Assembly: GCF_024213195.1 (NCBI RefSeq)
Contig: NZ_JANAVF010000003.1
Span: 209,420-273,419 of the forward strand
From: Streptomyces sp. TBY4
GTDB lineage: Bacteria > Actinomycetota > Actinomycetes > Streptomycetales > Streptomycetaceae
Direction of reading: 5' to 3'
Length of the DNA: 64,000 nt
Made by a program: the position numbers and the translations under genes
Shown here: positions 1-7,827 of the stretch, piece after piece
Layout of the letters: the number at the start of each line of letters is the position of its first letter
How positions within the stretch are numbered: position 1 is the first letter of the stretch
The notes under the pieces: model-generated
What the model saw: only the letters and a program-made list of their open reading frames with translations
Database searches by the model: none
Told to the model about the DNA's origin: nothing

Positions 1-2
1 GC

Positions 3-506
3 GGCAACACGGACGACAACACCGGGCTGATCCACGGGCTCTACCCGAACATCGACATGAGCGGTTTGCTGCTTGCGGGTGTCATCATCGGATCGCTCGG
101 CGTACTCGACGACGTGACCGTCACTCAGACGTCGGCGGTCTGGGAACTCCACCAGGCAGACCCGACGATGGGCCCGCGCGGGCTCTACAGGGCGGGCATC
201 CGCATCGGGCGAGACCACATCGCCTCGGTGGTGAACACGCTGGTACTGGCGTACGCGGGCGCGGCGTTGCCCCTGCTGCTGCTGTTCTCGATCGCGAACA
301 GCAGCATGGGTTCGGTGGCCAACAGCGAGCTGGTCGCGGAAGAGATCGTACGAACCCTCGTGGGCTCGATCGGACTGGTCGCCTCGGTGCCCGTGACGAC
401 GGCGCTGGCCGCACTGGTGGTGTCCGCGGACCGCACGGAATCCCCGGCGGCCACAGCGGCCTCGGGGCCGCTGCGCGGCGGCCGGGGCCGGCGGCGCAAG
501 CGCTGA
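3..506 (+). CDS. YibE/F family membrane protein, C-terminal part (5' truncated by window edge)
   Basis: The open frame runs in from the left edge (frame beginning at base 3), so only the last ~167 residues are present. They contain the YibE/F-type segments GVLDDVTVTQ and TLVLAYAGAALPLLLLF, with at least three hydrophobic membrane helices, and end in a basic GGRGRRRKR tail. YibE/F proteins are multi-pass membrane proteins of uncertain, probably transport-related, function. The methionine at base 57 lies inside the conserved domain and is unlikely to be the true start. Confidence 0.8.
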   Translation, partial: GNTDDNTGLIHGLYPNIDMSGLLLAGVIIGSLGVLDDVTVTQTSAVWELHQADPTMGPRGLYRAGIRIGRDHIASVVNTLVLAYAGAALPLLLLFSIANSSMGSVANSELVAEEIVRTLVGSIGLVASVPVTTALAALVVSADRTESPAATAASGPLRGGRGRRRKR

Positions 507-612
507 AAGGCGGACCGGCGGGCGCGAGCGGTCAGTTCGCGCGCACGGCCGGTCGTGTGGAACGGCACGATGGAGCGCTCAGCGCGTCGGCACGCTGAGC
601 CGTGATGCGTAA

Positions 613-651
613 GTGCTGTGGTGCGGTGGTGCTGTAGTGCGGTGGTGCTCG
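613..651. repeat. Short imperfect GTGGTGC-type tandem repeat
   Basis: Between the YibE/F stop and ssgA, the motif GTGCGGTGGTGCT occurs twice about 19 bases apart, with a related GTGCTGTGGTG copy before it. It is simple-sequence DNA downstream of both flanking genes, and no function can be inferred. Confidence 0.5.
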
Positions 652-691
652 CCGGCTCACCCTGGTCGGCAGGCGTCCGGCCGGGCTTCGG

Positions 692-1141
692 TCAGCCCGC
701 GTTCTGCTCGTTCTGCTGCGATTCCGCAAGGATCTTGTCGAGCGCCTCGTCGAGGTTCTCCTCGAAGTCCCCGAGGTTGCGCTCCTGGCCGAGCGGCACG
801 ATCCGGTCGGTGCGGTCGAGGAACGCCACGAGGGGCGCCGCGCTCGCACGGAAAAGGGCCCGGTCTGCGCCTACTTGCAGCCGGATGTGGACATCGGACA
901 GTTCCTCCGGATCGGTCGGGGCGATGTGGACATCGCCGTCACCGCACGGCTTGTTGATGCCGTCGAGAAGGAGCTCCCGGCCGAACGCCCAGGTCACAGG
1001 CGCGTCTCCGGGAAGGTGGAAGGTCAGGCGAACTGCGTAGGGGTCACGAGCGTCGTACCGGAGTTCCACCGGGATCCGGAACGAGAGCTCCTCGGAAACG
1101 AGGAAACTCATCATGACCTCTGCCTGTACCGACTCGCGCAT
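692..1141 (-). CDS. ssgA: Sporulation-specific cell division activator SsgA
   Basis: A 149-residue SsgA-like protein (SALP). The N-terminus MRESVQAEVMMSFLVSEELS and the segment RLTFHLPGDAPVTWAFGREL are characteristic of true SsgA rather than of the other SALPs. In streptomycetes SsgA localises SsgB and hence FtsZ at sporulation septa, and activates septum formation and hyphal branching. It lies 97 bp downstream of and co-oriented with an IclR-family gene, exactly the ssgR-ssgA arrangement, which supports the assignment and implies transcriptional activation by SsgR. SALPs have no enzymatic motif. Full length for the family; ATG start. Confidence 0.95.
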   Translation of the reverse strand: MRESVQAEVMMSFLVSEELSFRIPVELRYDARDPYAVRLTFHLPGDAPVTWAFGRELLLDGINKPCGDGDVHIAPTDPEELSDVHIRLQVGADRALFRASAAPLVAFLDRTDRIVPLGQERNLGDFEENLDEALDKILAESQQNEQNAG

Positions 1142-1238
1142 TGCCTACCCCGCTGTAGTGGAAGTGGCCAGGAATGATCCCCCAAGGCCCTCTTGACAAG
1201 AGTGGTGGAAGCGCTAGCAGATCACAAGGAGTGAGTTT

Positions 1239-2009
1239 TCAGATACTGATAGAGAACGAGAGGGTGCTCAACAGCGCGCCTACTTCACTCCGTAGCCGAT
1301 CGACCGCATAGAGCAATCGGTCTTCCTGGTGCAGAGGAAGAGAAATCGCCATGGTCGCTGCGGTGTCGCCGGCCGTGATGGGGATGGCCGCGCACACCGT
1401 GCCCAGGGCGTATTCCTGCCGCTCGGTCACCGGCTGCATCCGCCCCATGGAGCCGATCCGCTGCTCCAGAGCCCGCATGTCCCGCACGGTGTAGGAGGTG
1501 ATGGCCTCGACCGGATGACGATCGTAGTAGTCCTTGCGCGCCTTCTCGTCGAGCTGGCCGAGCAGGCACTGCCCGATGGCGTGCGCGTGGCCGGTCTCGC
1601 GGAAATCGGCCCACTCCTCGCAGGCCGGGTTCGCCGGGGTGTCCGAGACACCCACTACCTCGATTTCACCCTCGCGGTAGACCGCGAAGTAGACGGGGGC
1701 CCCTACCGCGTCGCGGAAGTGCGCGAGGGAGTCGAGGATCATGCTGCGACGTTTCTGCTGAAGTCCGCCACCGGCCAGCCGGCCCGCGGCGTCCCCGAGG
1801 ACGAAGACCCCGCTCTCCCGTCGCAGATAGCCCTCGTGCGTCAGGGTGCGCAGCAGGTGGTACGCGGTGGGGAGCGGGAGCCCGGCCTCACGTGCCAGTT
1901 GTTTCGCCGGGGCTCCCTCGCTATGGGAACCCACCGCTTCGAGCAGCCTCAGTGCCCGCTGCACCGAACCGATCAGAGTCGGCACACCGGCATTGTGAAC
2001 CGAAGACAA
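1239..2009 (-). CDS. ssgR: IclR-family transcriptional activator SsgR
   Basis: A 256-residue IclR-type regulator. Residues ~10-70 form the winged helix (LIGSVQRALRLLEAVGSH, then a helix around LPLPTAYHLLRTL). Residues ~85-250 form the IclR effector domain (GAPVYFAVYREGEIEVVGV, HAHAIGQCLLGQLD). Its position directly upstream of ssgA identifies it as SsgR, the activator of ssgA at sporulation. The start chosen is TTG at 2009, which has a GGGGG Shine-Dalgarno stretch about six bases upstream. An in-frame GTG at 1985 would remove eight residues and has no comparable site. Confidence 0.9.
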   Translation of the reverse strand: MSSVHNAGVPTLIGSVQRALRLLEAVGSHSEGAPAKQLAREAGLPLPTAYHLLRTLTHEGYLRRESGVFVLGDAAGRLAGGGLQQKRRSMILDSLAHFRDAVGAPVYFAVYREGEIEVVGVSDTPANPACEEWADFRETGHAHAIGQCLLGQLDEKARKDYYDRHPVEAITSYTVRDMRALEQRIGSMGRMQPVTERQEYALGTVCAAIPITAGDTAATMAISLPLHQEDRLLYAVDRLRSEVGALLSTLSFSISI

Positions 2010-2054
2010 AGCTCACCCCCAGGCGTGGCGGCGGGCCTTGGGGGGGCCCGCCCT

Positions 2055-2071
2055 GCGGGGGCCGCCCCCGC
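2055..2071. other. GC-rich perfect hairpin upstream of ssgR
   Basis: A GCGGGGGC/GCCCCCGC stem sits in the 258-bp gap between the ssgR start and the end of the DUF5326 gene. It may act as a transcription terminator for the upstream co-oriented gene or as a leader structure. There is no U tract. Confidence 0.35.
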
Positions 2072-2267
2072 GCGTGCCGTGGCTCCTGGGGGTCGTGCTC
2101 GGCGGCTGTAACAAAGAACCGCAGGTCAGAGCGGTAGTACCGGCGTTCGGTGCCCAGGGAACGGCACAGATTGCCACTCTATCCGCCGATTCCCGGGCTG
2201 TGAGCGGTTTAGCGCTTCACGTTCCCTCAGCTGGGTTAATCCCGCTGTGACCCTGGTTGCGCCAGTT

Positions 2268-2495
2268 CTACCACTCCCCGGCGGAGGACTTCGACCCGGC
2301 GCCCTTGAACTTCCTGACGACGAAGATCAGGCCTCCGACCAGGGCCACGAGGAGCAGGGCCTTGAAGAGGAAGCCGATCAGCGCACCGATGATGCTGGTG
2401 ATCACGCCGCCGAAGACGAAGAGCACCAGCAGCGGGACGGCGACCCACTTGACCCACCAGGGCATGCCCTCGAATATCGCTCGGATGCCTTCCAT
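2268..2495 (-). CDS. DUF5326 family small membrane protein
   Basis: A 75-residue protein with two or three closely packed hydrophobic helices (WWVKWVAVPLLVLFVFGGVI and ALLLVALVGGLIFVV) and a short basic C-terminal tail. It matches the actinobacterial DUF5326 family, whose function is unknown. GAAGAGG lies upstream of the ATG. It is found near ssgR in streptomycetes, but nothing ties it functionally to sporulation. Confidence 0.75.
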   Translation of the reverse strand: MEGIRAIFEGMPWWVKWVAVPLLVLFVFGGVITSIIGALIGFLFKALLLVALVGGLIFVVRKFKGAGSKSSAGEW

Positions 2496-2652
2496 GTCCT
2501 CGACCTCTTCTACCTAGTCCGTGACTTCCTGCTCTCGATGCTAGGAGGCCACGGCCCCCGGTGGGGGCCCGCGAGCCCCCGTAGTCCCCTGATCCGACCC
2601 CTAGGGGGAGGGGGCTGCGAACCCTCAGCGCCCCGCAGTCCCGGGGGGCCGT

Positions 2653-2970
2653 TCACCCTTCCGGCGGAGAGAAGACCACCATCACCTTCAGGTTCTCGGT
2701 GATGTGGTGGAACTTGTGCGGCACCCCGGCCGGCACGTAGACCACGCTCCCGTTGGCGACCATCGTCGTCTCCTCCCCGACGGTGATCGAGGCCCGGCCG
2801 CTCACCACGAAGTACACCTCGTCCTGGCCGTGCGGCTGCTGGGGATCGCTCTGCCCCGCGTCCAGTGCGTACAGCCCGACCGACATGTTCCGCTCGCGCA
2901 GGAACTGCAGGTAGGCACCCTTGTTCGCGGCCCGCTCGGCCTCGAGCTCGTCCAGCCGGAAGGCCTTCAT
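2653..2970 (-). CDS. Cupin-domain protein
   Basis: A 105-residue single-domain cupin. The segments QPHGQDEVYFVVSGRASITV and VYVPAGVPHKFHHI supply the His/Glu metal-ligand pattern (H..E..H) of the cupin barrel. Such proteins may be enzymes or ligand-binding proteins, and the sequence does not settle which. The frame is open much further upstream, but the ATG at 2970 begins the cupin fold and is preceded by AAGGGG. The upstream extension is antisense to the phosphatase and holin-like genes and is not credible. Confidence 0.8.
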   Translation of the reverse strand: MKAFRLDELEAERAANKGAYLQFLRERNMSVGLYALDAGQSDPQQPHGQDEVYFVVSGRASITVGEETTMVANGSVVYVPAGVPHKFHHITENLKVMVVFSPPEG

Positions 2971-3060
2971 CGTCTTCGTACCCCTTGTGCTCTCTCGTCC
3001 GGCACGCATGCGCAGATCAGCTGATGTTCCACCGGGATCATCTCTGCAACGATCAGACAC

Positions 3061-3441
3061 ATGACGAATTTCGTAGTCAAGACCCTCGCCAACGCGGCAG
3101 CCCTGGCCGTCGCCATCTGGCTCCTCGCGGGCATCACGCTGGACGACGGCACCAGCATGGGCCACCGCGCGCTCTCCCTGATCCTGGTCGCGCTGATCTT
3201 CGGCCTGGTCAACTTCATCGTCAAGCCCGTGGTGAGGCTGCTCTCGCTGCCCCTCTTCGTCCTCACCCTCGGCCTGTTCACCCTCGTGGTGAACGCCGCG
3301 ATGCTGCTGCTGACCTCGTGGCTGGCGAAGCAGTTCGACCTCAGCTTCCACGTCGACGGCTTCTGGACCGCGCTCGTCGGCGCCCTGATCATCTCCGTCG
3401 TCTCCTGGGCCGTGAACATGGTCCTGCCCGACAAGAACTGA
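3061..3441 (+). CDS. Phage-holin-family-like four-helix membrane protein (DUF360 type)
   Basis: 126 residues with four hydrophobic helices (ALAVAIWLLAGITL; ALSLILVALIFGLVNFIV; LFVLTLGLFTLVVNAAMLLL; ALVGALIISVVSWAV). The NFIVKPVVRLLSLPL segment is typical of the Mycobacterium-type four-TM holin-like family. These are chromosomal housekeeping membrane proteins in actinobacteria, and the holin name reflects topology rather than proven lysis activity. It ends 12 bp before the LMW phosphatase gene and is probably cotranscribed with it. Confidence 0.8.
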   Translation: MTNFVVKTLANAAALAVAIWLLAGITLDDGTSMGHRALSLILVALIFGLVNFIVKPVVRLLSLPLFVLTLGLFTLVVNAAMLLLTSWLAKQFDLSFHVDGFWTALVGALIISVVSWAVNMVLPDKN

Positions 3442-3453
3442 AGCCGGGCGCCC

Positions 3454-3945
3454 ATGTACCGCGTCTGCTTCGTCTGCACCGGCAACATCTGCCGCTCGCC
3501 CATGGCCGAATCGGTCTTCCGCTCCCACGTGGCCGACGCCGGGCTCTCGGGCCTGGTCGAGGTCGACAGCGCCGGTACCGGAGGCTGGCACGAGGGGGAC
3601 GGAGCCGACCCGCGCACCGTGGCCGTCCTGGAGGCCGCCGGATACGAGCCGGGCCACCGTGCCCGGCAGTTCCGGGCCTCCTGGTTCGCCGGCCTCGACC
3701 TCGTCATCGCGCTCGACGCCGGGCACCTGCGCGACCTGCGGGCGCTCGCCCCCACCCCGGAGGACGCCGCCAAGGTCCGGCTGCTGCGGTCCTACGACCC
3801 GGCGTCCTCCGCCGCCCAGACCGACGTACCGGACCCCTACTACGGCCCCCTCGACGGATTCGAGGAGTGCCTGCACCTGGTCGAGGCGGCGAGCCCCGGC
3901 CTGCTGGCCGCCGTCAGCGAAGCCGTGAAGGAGCACACCCCATGA
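3454..3945 (+). CDS. ptpA: Low-molecular-weight protein tyrosine phosphatase PtpA
   Basis: A 163-residue LMW-PTP. The P-loop CTGNICRS (C8-X5-R14, followed by S15) carries the catalytic nucleophile Cys8 and Arg14. VPDPYYG near residue 130 carries the general-acid Asp in the DPYY motif. It dephosphorylates phosphotyrosine proteins in the cytosol; the Streptomyces homologue PtpA has been linked to secondary metabolism. Its stop codon overlaps the next gene's start (ATGA), so translational coupling to the PLP lyase is likely. Confidence 0.93.
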   Translation: MYRVCFVCTGNICRSPMAESVFRSHVADAGLSGLVEVDSAGTGGWHEGDGADPRTVAVLEAAGYEPGHRARQFRASWFAGLDLVIALDAGHLRDLRALAPTPEDAAKVRLLRSYDPASSAAQTDVPDPYYGPLDGFEECLHLVEAASPGLLAAVSEAVKEHTP

Positions 3946-5105
3946 GCGCCCCCGACCCCGTGCCCCCGAGGGAAACGCGCCTCGGAGACGGCACCGTCGC
4001 CGTCCGCGCCGGGCTGCCGGAGCCCGTCAAGAACGAGCCGCCGCTTCCCGGCCCCGTCTTCGCCGCCCACTTCCACCTTCCCGGCGACCCCGACGGCCCC
4101 TACGTCTACGGCCGCGACACCAACCCCACCTGGACCCTGCTGGAGCAGGCCATCGGAGAGCTGGAGGCCCCCGGCCTGGACGGGGTGGACACGGTCGTCT
4201 TCGCCTCCGGCATGGCCGCGGTCTCCGCCGTGCTGCTCTCCCAGGCACGCGCCGGCGACACCGTGGTCCTGCCGGACGACGGCTACCAGCTGCTGCCCCT
4301 CGTACGGGAACAGCTGGAGGCCTACGGGGTGCACGTGCGCACCGCCCCCACGGCCGAGGACGCCCAGCTCGCGGCTCTCGACGGGGCCCGGCTGCTGTGG
4401 CTGGAGACCCCGTCCAACCCGGGGCTCGACGTCTGCGACGTACGGCGCCTCGTGGACGCCGCGCACGCCGGCGGAACCCTCGTCGCCGTGGACAACACCC
4501 TCGCTACCCCGCTCGGCCAGCGCCCCCTCGAACTGGGTGCCGACTTCTCGGTGGCCAGCGGAACCAAGGGCCTGACCGGCCACGGCGACCTGCTGCTCGG
4601 TTACGTCGTCTGCCGCGACGCCGGTCTCGCCGCGGGCATCCGCCGCTGGCGCAAGGTGATCGGCGCGATCCCCGGCCCCATGGAGGCCTGGCTCGCCCAC
4701 CGGTCCCTGTCCACCATCCAGCTGCGCGCCCAGCGCCAGTGGGCCAACGCGCTCGCCGTCGCCGAGGCCCTCGCCGACCGCGCCGACGTCACCGGGCTGC
4801 GCTACCCGGGCCTGCCGTCGGACCCGTCCCACAAGTTGGCCGCCCGCCAGATGCGGGGCTTCGGCTCCGTCGTCTCCTTCACCCTCGCCGACCGCGCGCA
4901 CGCGGAACGGTTCATGGCCGCCCTGCGGCTCGTCGAGGACGCCACCAGTTTCGGCGGGGTGCGCTCCACCGCGGAGCGCCGCCGGCGGTGGGGCGGAGAC
5001 GCCGTCCCGGAGGGCTTCATCCGGTTCTCCGCAGGGGCCGAGGACACCGAGGACCTGGTCTCGGACGTGCTGCGGGCCCTCGACGCGGCGGCCGCGACCG
5101 GCTGA
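3942..5105 (+). CDS. Cystathionine gamma-lyase/synthase family PLP enzyme
   Basis: 387 residues, Cys/Met-metabolism PLP family (fold type I). Features are FASGMAAVSAVLL (PLP phosphate loop), LLWLETPSNPG, VAVDNTLATP (Asp holding the pyridine nitrogen), the Schiff-base Lys209 in SGTKG, and the C-terminal IRFSAGAEDTEDLV. Members cleave or form cystathionine in transsulfuration. Which reaction occurs here is not decidable from sequence, but annotation as cystathionine gamma-lyase is usual. The start overlaps the ptpA stop by four bases. A long hairpin follows the stop. Confidence 0.85.
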   Translation: MSAPDPVPPRETRLGDGTVAVRAGLPEPVKNEPPLPGPVFAAHFHLPGDPDGPYVYGRDTNPTWTLLEQAIGELEAPGLDGVDTVVFASGMAAVSAVLLSQARAGDTVVLPDDGYQLLPLVREQLEAYGVHVRTAPTAEDAQLAALDGARLLWLETPSNPGLDVCDVRRLVDAAHAGGTLVAVDNTLATPLGQRPLELGADFSVASGTKGLTGHGDLLLGYVVCRDAGLAAGIRRWRKVIGAIPGPMEAWLAHRSLSTIQLRAQRQWANALAVAEALADRADVTGLRYPGLPSDPSHKLAARQMRGFGSVVSFTLADRAHAERFMAALRLVEDATSFGGVRSTAERRRRWGGDAVPEGFIRFSAGAEDTEDLVSDVLRALDAAAATG

Positions 5106-5118
5106 CCGGCCTCGCGAA

Positions 5119-5155
5119 GGCGGTCCGAGCAGGCCCTGCGGCGGCTCGGACCGCC
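5119..5155 (+). terminator. Hairpin after the PLP lyase gene
   Basis: A perfect 12-bp inverted repeat (5119-5130 with 5144-5155; arms around CGGTCCGAGC/GCTCGGACCG) starts 13 bp past the stop codon. It has no U tract, as is common for actinomycete terminators. Confidence 0.65.
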
Positions 5156-5223
5156 AGGCTCCCCGCCCGGCGGGTTTCACCGGCAGGCGTTTCAGAAGCG
5201 GAAGTCTGGGCCACTCTTCTCCC

Positions 5224-5703
5224 ATGACCGAACGTCCAGTGGTCAAACGCACCGCCCGCGCGATCCTGCTCGACGGTGACGACCTGATCCTCATCAAGCG
5301 GACCAAACCCGGAGTCGACCCGTACTGGCTCACCCCCGGCGGGGGCGTGGAGCCCACGGACCTGACCGTCGTCGACGCCCTCCACCGAGAACTCCACGAG
5401 GAGCTCGGCGCGAAGATCACCGATGTCGTGCCCTGCTTCGTCGACACCATCGAGCACATCGCCGACAGGGGAGTGACCGGCGTCAAGGTGCAGCACTTCT
5501 TCGTCTGCCACCTCGCATCCATGGACCCCAGCCAGCGGCACGGCCCCGAGATCGACGAGCCCGAGGGCGAGTACGAGATCGTCCGCGTGCCCTTCAGCCG
5601 CGTCGGCATCGCCGCGGTGCACCTCGTCCCGCTGTCGCTGCGCCACTACCTCGACGGCAACATCGAGGGCGTGCGCGCGATGCACGCCCCCGACCTGGGC
5701 TGA
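5224..5703 (+). CDS. NUDIX hydrolase
   Basis: A 159-residue NUDIX protein. Residues ~38-62 form the NUDIX box, GGGVEP...LHRELHEELG, with the REx2EE core that binds Mg2+. These enzymes hydrolyse nucleoside diphosphates linked to another moiety, and the substrate cannot be predicted. The substrate-side loops (HFFVCHLASMDPSQRHGPEIDEPEGEYE) resemble other streptomycete housekeeping NUDIX proteins. It is monocistronic, between a terminator-like hairpin and the convergent flavohemoprotein gene. Confidence 0.88.
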   Translation: MTERPVVKRTARAILLDGDDLILIKRTKPGVDPYWLTPGGGVEPTDLTVVDALHRELHEELGAKITDVVPCFVDTIEHIADRGVTGVKVQHFFVCHLASMDPSQRHGPEIDEPEGEYEIVRVPFSRVGIAAVHLVPLSLRHYLDGNIEGVRAMHAPDLG

Positions 5704-5732
5704 CCCACCGCACGCGGGCGCCGCCGCCGGAG

Positions 5733-6923
5733 TCAGCCGGCGACGCCCGCCAGTTCCTCCACCTCGTCGTGCCGGATCCGCTCACCGGGGATCCCGATCC
5801 TCTTCAGCGCGTCCACCCCGCTGCGGATCATCGCGGCCGGTCCCGAGACGAAGGCGTCGTACGAGCTCCAGGGCCCGTGCGTGCCGACGGCCTGCGGCAG
5901 TTGTCCGGCGAGGCCCTCGTCGCAGACCACCGGCCGCACCGACAGCCAGGGGTGCGAGCGCTGCAGCCCCAGCAGCGTGTCCTTGTCGTACAGGTCGTCG
6001 TCGCTGCGCGCCCCGAAGAAGACCTCCACCGGACGCCGCTCCCCGTGCTCGGCCACGTCCTCGATCAGCGCCTTGATCGGGGCGATGCCCGTGCCCCCGC
6101 CCAGGCACAGCATTCCGTTGTCGGTGCTGTGGTCGACCACCATCGATCCCGCCGGGTGGCCGAGCCGCAGGACGTCGCCGGGCCGGGCGTGCCGGACGAG
6201 CGCGTTGGACACCCATCCCGCCGGAACGGCCTTCACGTGGAAGGACAGCAGTCCGTCCGCGCGCGGCGCCGAGGCGAAGGAATAGTGCCGCCAGATCCGC
6301 GGCCACCACGGGGTCTCCAGGCTCGCGTACTGGCCGGCGAGGAAGGGGTAGGGCTGGTCGGGGCGAACGGTGATCACCGCGATGTCCGAGGTGCGCAGGT
6401 CGTGGGAGACCACCTCCGCGTGCCACCACGGAGGAGCCTTGGGCTCGTCCTCGGCCGCCGCGTCGATCATGATCTGGGAGATCGCGGTGTACGCCCGGGC
6501 CCAGGCGGCCTCGGTCTCCGGCCCCCAGACGGTTTCCGCGTACTTGGCCAGCGCCCCGATCAGGGCCTCTCCGACCGGCGGATAGTGCTCGGGCCTGGTT
6601 CCGTACTTGCGGTGCCCCGTGCCCAGCCGGCGCAGGTAGGCGGTGAGCACCTCGGGGTTGTCGATGTGCTCGGCGGCGGTCAGCAGCGCCTTCAGCAGCC
6701 GGTCGCGCTGCACGTCCATGGCCGCGGGGAACAGCCCCCGGAGGTCCGGGTGTCCCGTGAACACGACGGCGTAGAAGTAGGAGGTCACCTTGTCGGCGAC
6801 GGGTGCGATCTCCGCGAGGGTCCGGCGGATGAGGACGGCATCGGGGGAGGGCTCGGGCGCACCGTCCCCGGACGGTATCCGGGACGGCCCCGGTCTTGCC
6901 GATCTGGTGGGCGGAGCGTCCAT
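5733..6923 (-). CDS. Flavohemoprotein (globin plus FAD/NAD reductase), nitric oxide dioxygenase-like
   Basis: About 396 residues. The N-terminal globin (~40-170) includes SYFYAVVF (B10-type Tyr) and GHRKYGTRPEHYPPVGEAL, carrying the proximal His. The C-terminal ferredoxin-reductase module includes RHYSFAS (FAD binding) and CLGGGTGIAPIKAL (NAD binding). Such proteins detoxify NO to nitrate using O2 and NADH. The reductase half is about as long as usual. The ATG at 6923 was chosen because GCGAGG lies about six bases upstream; in-frame ATG 6944 and GTG 6962 are alternatives lacking a clear ribosome site. Confidence 0.88.
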   Translation of the reverse strand: MDAPPTRSARPGPSRIPSGDGAPEPSPDAVLIRRTLAEIAPVADKVTSYFYAVVFTGHPDLRGLFPAAMDVQRDRLLKALLTAAEHIDNPEVLTAYLRRLGTGHRKYGTRPEHYPPVGEALIGALAKYAETVWGPETEAAWARAYTAISQIMIDAAAEDEPKAPPWWHAEVVSHDLRTSDIAVITVRPDQPYPFLAGQYASLETPWWPRIWRHYSFASAPRADGLLSFHVKAVPAGWVSNALVRHARPGDVLRLGHPAGSMVVDHSTDNGMLCLGGGTGIAPIKALIEDVAEHGERRPVEVFFGARSDDDLYDKDTLLGLQRSHPWLSVRPVVCDEGLAGQLPQAVGTHGPWSSYDAFVSGPAAMIRSGVDALKRIGIPGERIRHDEVEELAGVAG

Positions 6924-7066
6924 GCGGTGCCTCGCTTCGAGCATCTCGGTAGGTCTGCACACGCCACGGCCTTCGAATCCGTGGTTCCGGGTTTCACAGC
7001 GTGCCAGTCCTCCCCCAGAGCCTGTGGGGAAATGCGGGAATTCCGCGTTTCGAACCCACTTTCCCC

Positions 7067-7717
7067 TTAAGATGCCTCAACTCCCGTGCGCGCCACCCCT
7101 GTCAGCTGGTATGCCTCGCGCAGGTCCCGCCCCTCGTAGACGTGCGTCGCCCGCTCCACCAGGTAGGGCCGGGCATTCACCGCGACCGAGACCGGGACCA
7201 CTTCGAAGAGCGCCACGTCGGTGCTGGAGTCCCCGTACGCGACGCAGTCGGCCCGGGTCACGCCGAACCGCGCGCACAGCTGGTCAGCGACCGTGACCTT
7301 CCGCTCCGGCGTCAGGATCCCGGCCACGTCCACCGGCCGGGTGAAGGGCACTTCCGGGAAGACGGAGCCGTGCGCGGCGTGCGCGCCCCACTCCAGCAGG
7401 AGCTCCACGAAGAACGACGGCGACAGGGAGATCACCGCGCAGTAGTCCCCGCGTCCCCGGATCTCCTGCCAGACCTCCTGGATCCCCAGCAGCCACGGAG
7501 CGGCGTCGAACGCCGCCCGCACGTGCGCCGGGGTCAGCTCTGCCCAGAGCCGCTGGACGGCCGTCGCGAACTGGTGCGGCTGGAGCTCCAGCGCGGCGAA
7601 GGACCGCTCCAGAGCGGCGATCTCCTCGCTCAGCCCGAGTTGCCGGGAGATCTCGACGGGCGAGGAGGTGCCGTACATCAGCGTTCCATCGAGGTCGAAC
7701 AGGTGAAGTCGGGTCAT
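7067..7717 (-). CDS. HAD-superfamily phosphatase (SerB/HAD-IB type)
   Basis: 216 residues. Motif I is HLFDLDGTLMYG (nucleophile and acid Asp), motif II lies around VISLSPSFF (Ser), and motif III/IV is VTVADQLC...DCVAYGDSSTDVALFE (Lys near KVTVAD, Asp pair). This is the HAD-IB layout shared with phosphoserine-phosphatase-like enzymes, and the substrate is unknown. The ATG at 7717 lies directly before motif I. The longer open frame upstream merely reads through the two parS sites. The intergenic region shared with the divergent GNAT gene holds both of those sites. Confidence 0.85.
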   Translation of the reverse strand: MTRLHLFDLDGTLMYGTSSPVEISRQLGLSEEIAALERSFAALELQPHQFATAVQRLWAELTPAHVRAAFDAAPWLLGIQEVWQEIRGRGDYCAVISLSPSFFVELLLEWGAHAAHGSVFPEVPFTRPVDVAGILTPERKVTVADQLCARFGVTRADCVAYGDSSTDVALFEVVPVSVAVNARPYLVERATHVYEGRDLREAYQLTGVARTGVEAS

Positions 7718-7739
7718 AGCCGTCGAGGTTAGTACGGAC

Positions 7740-7753
7740 GTTTCACGTGAAAC
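7740..7753. other. parS centromere site 1
   Basis: Exact GTTTCACGTGAAAC palindrome, the streptomycete ParB-binding site. It is intergenic between the HAD and GNAT genes, 24 bp centre-to-centre from the next site. Confidence 0.95.
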
Positions 7754-7763
7754 AGTGGTCGAT

Positions 7764-7777
7764 GTTTCACGTGAAAC
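7764..7777. other. parS centromere site 2
   Basis: Exact parS inside a longer 22-bp perfect palindrome (7760-7781, arms extended by CGAT/ATCG). It pairs closely with site 1 in the divergent HAD/GNAT promoter region, so ParB binding could also influence these promoters. Confidence 0.95.
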
Positions 7778-7827
7778 ATCGGCCCGCACCACATCCACCC
7801 CAAATCCTCTGGACCGGGTCCCGGTCC

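Noticed and set aside
613..651. GTGGTGC simple repeat as a possible regulatory element of ssgA
   Set aside because: It lies downstream of ssgA (minus strand), so it cannot be its promoter.
2236..2457. 73-residue minus ORF overlapping the DUF5326 gene
   Set aside because: It is in another frame than the membrane protein and has a shadow-like Arg/Gly/Gln composition.
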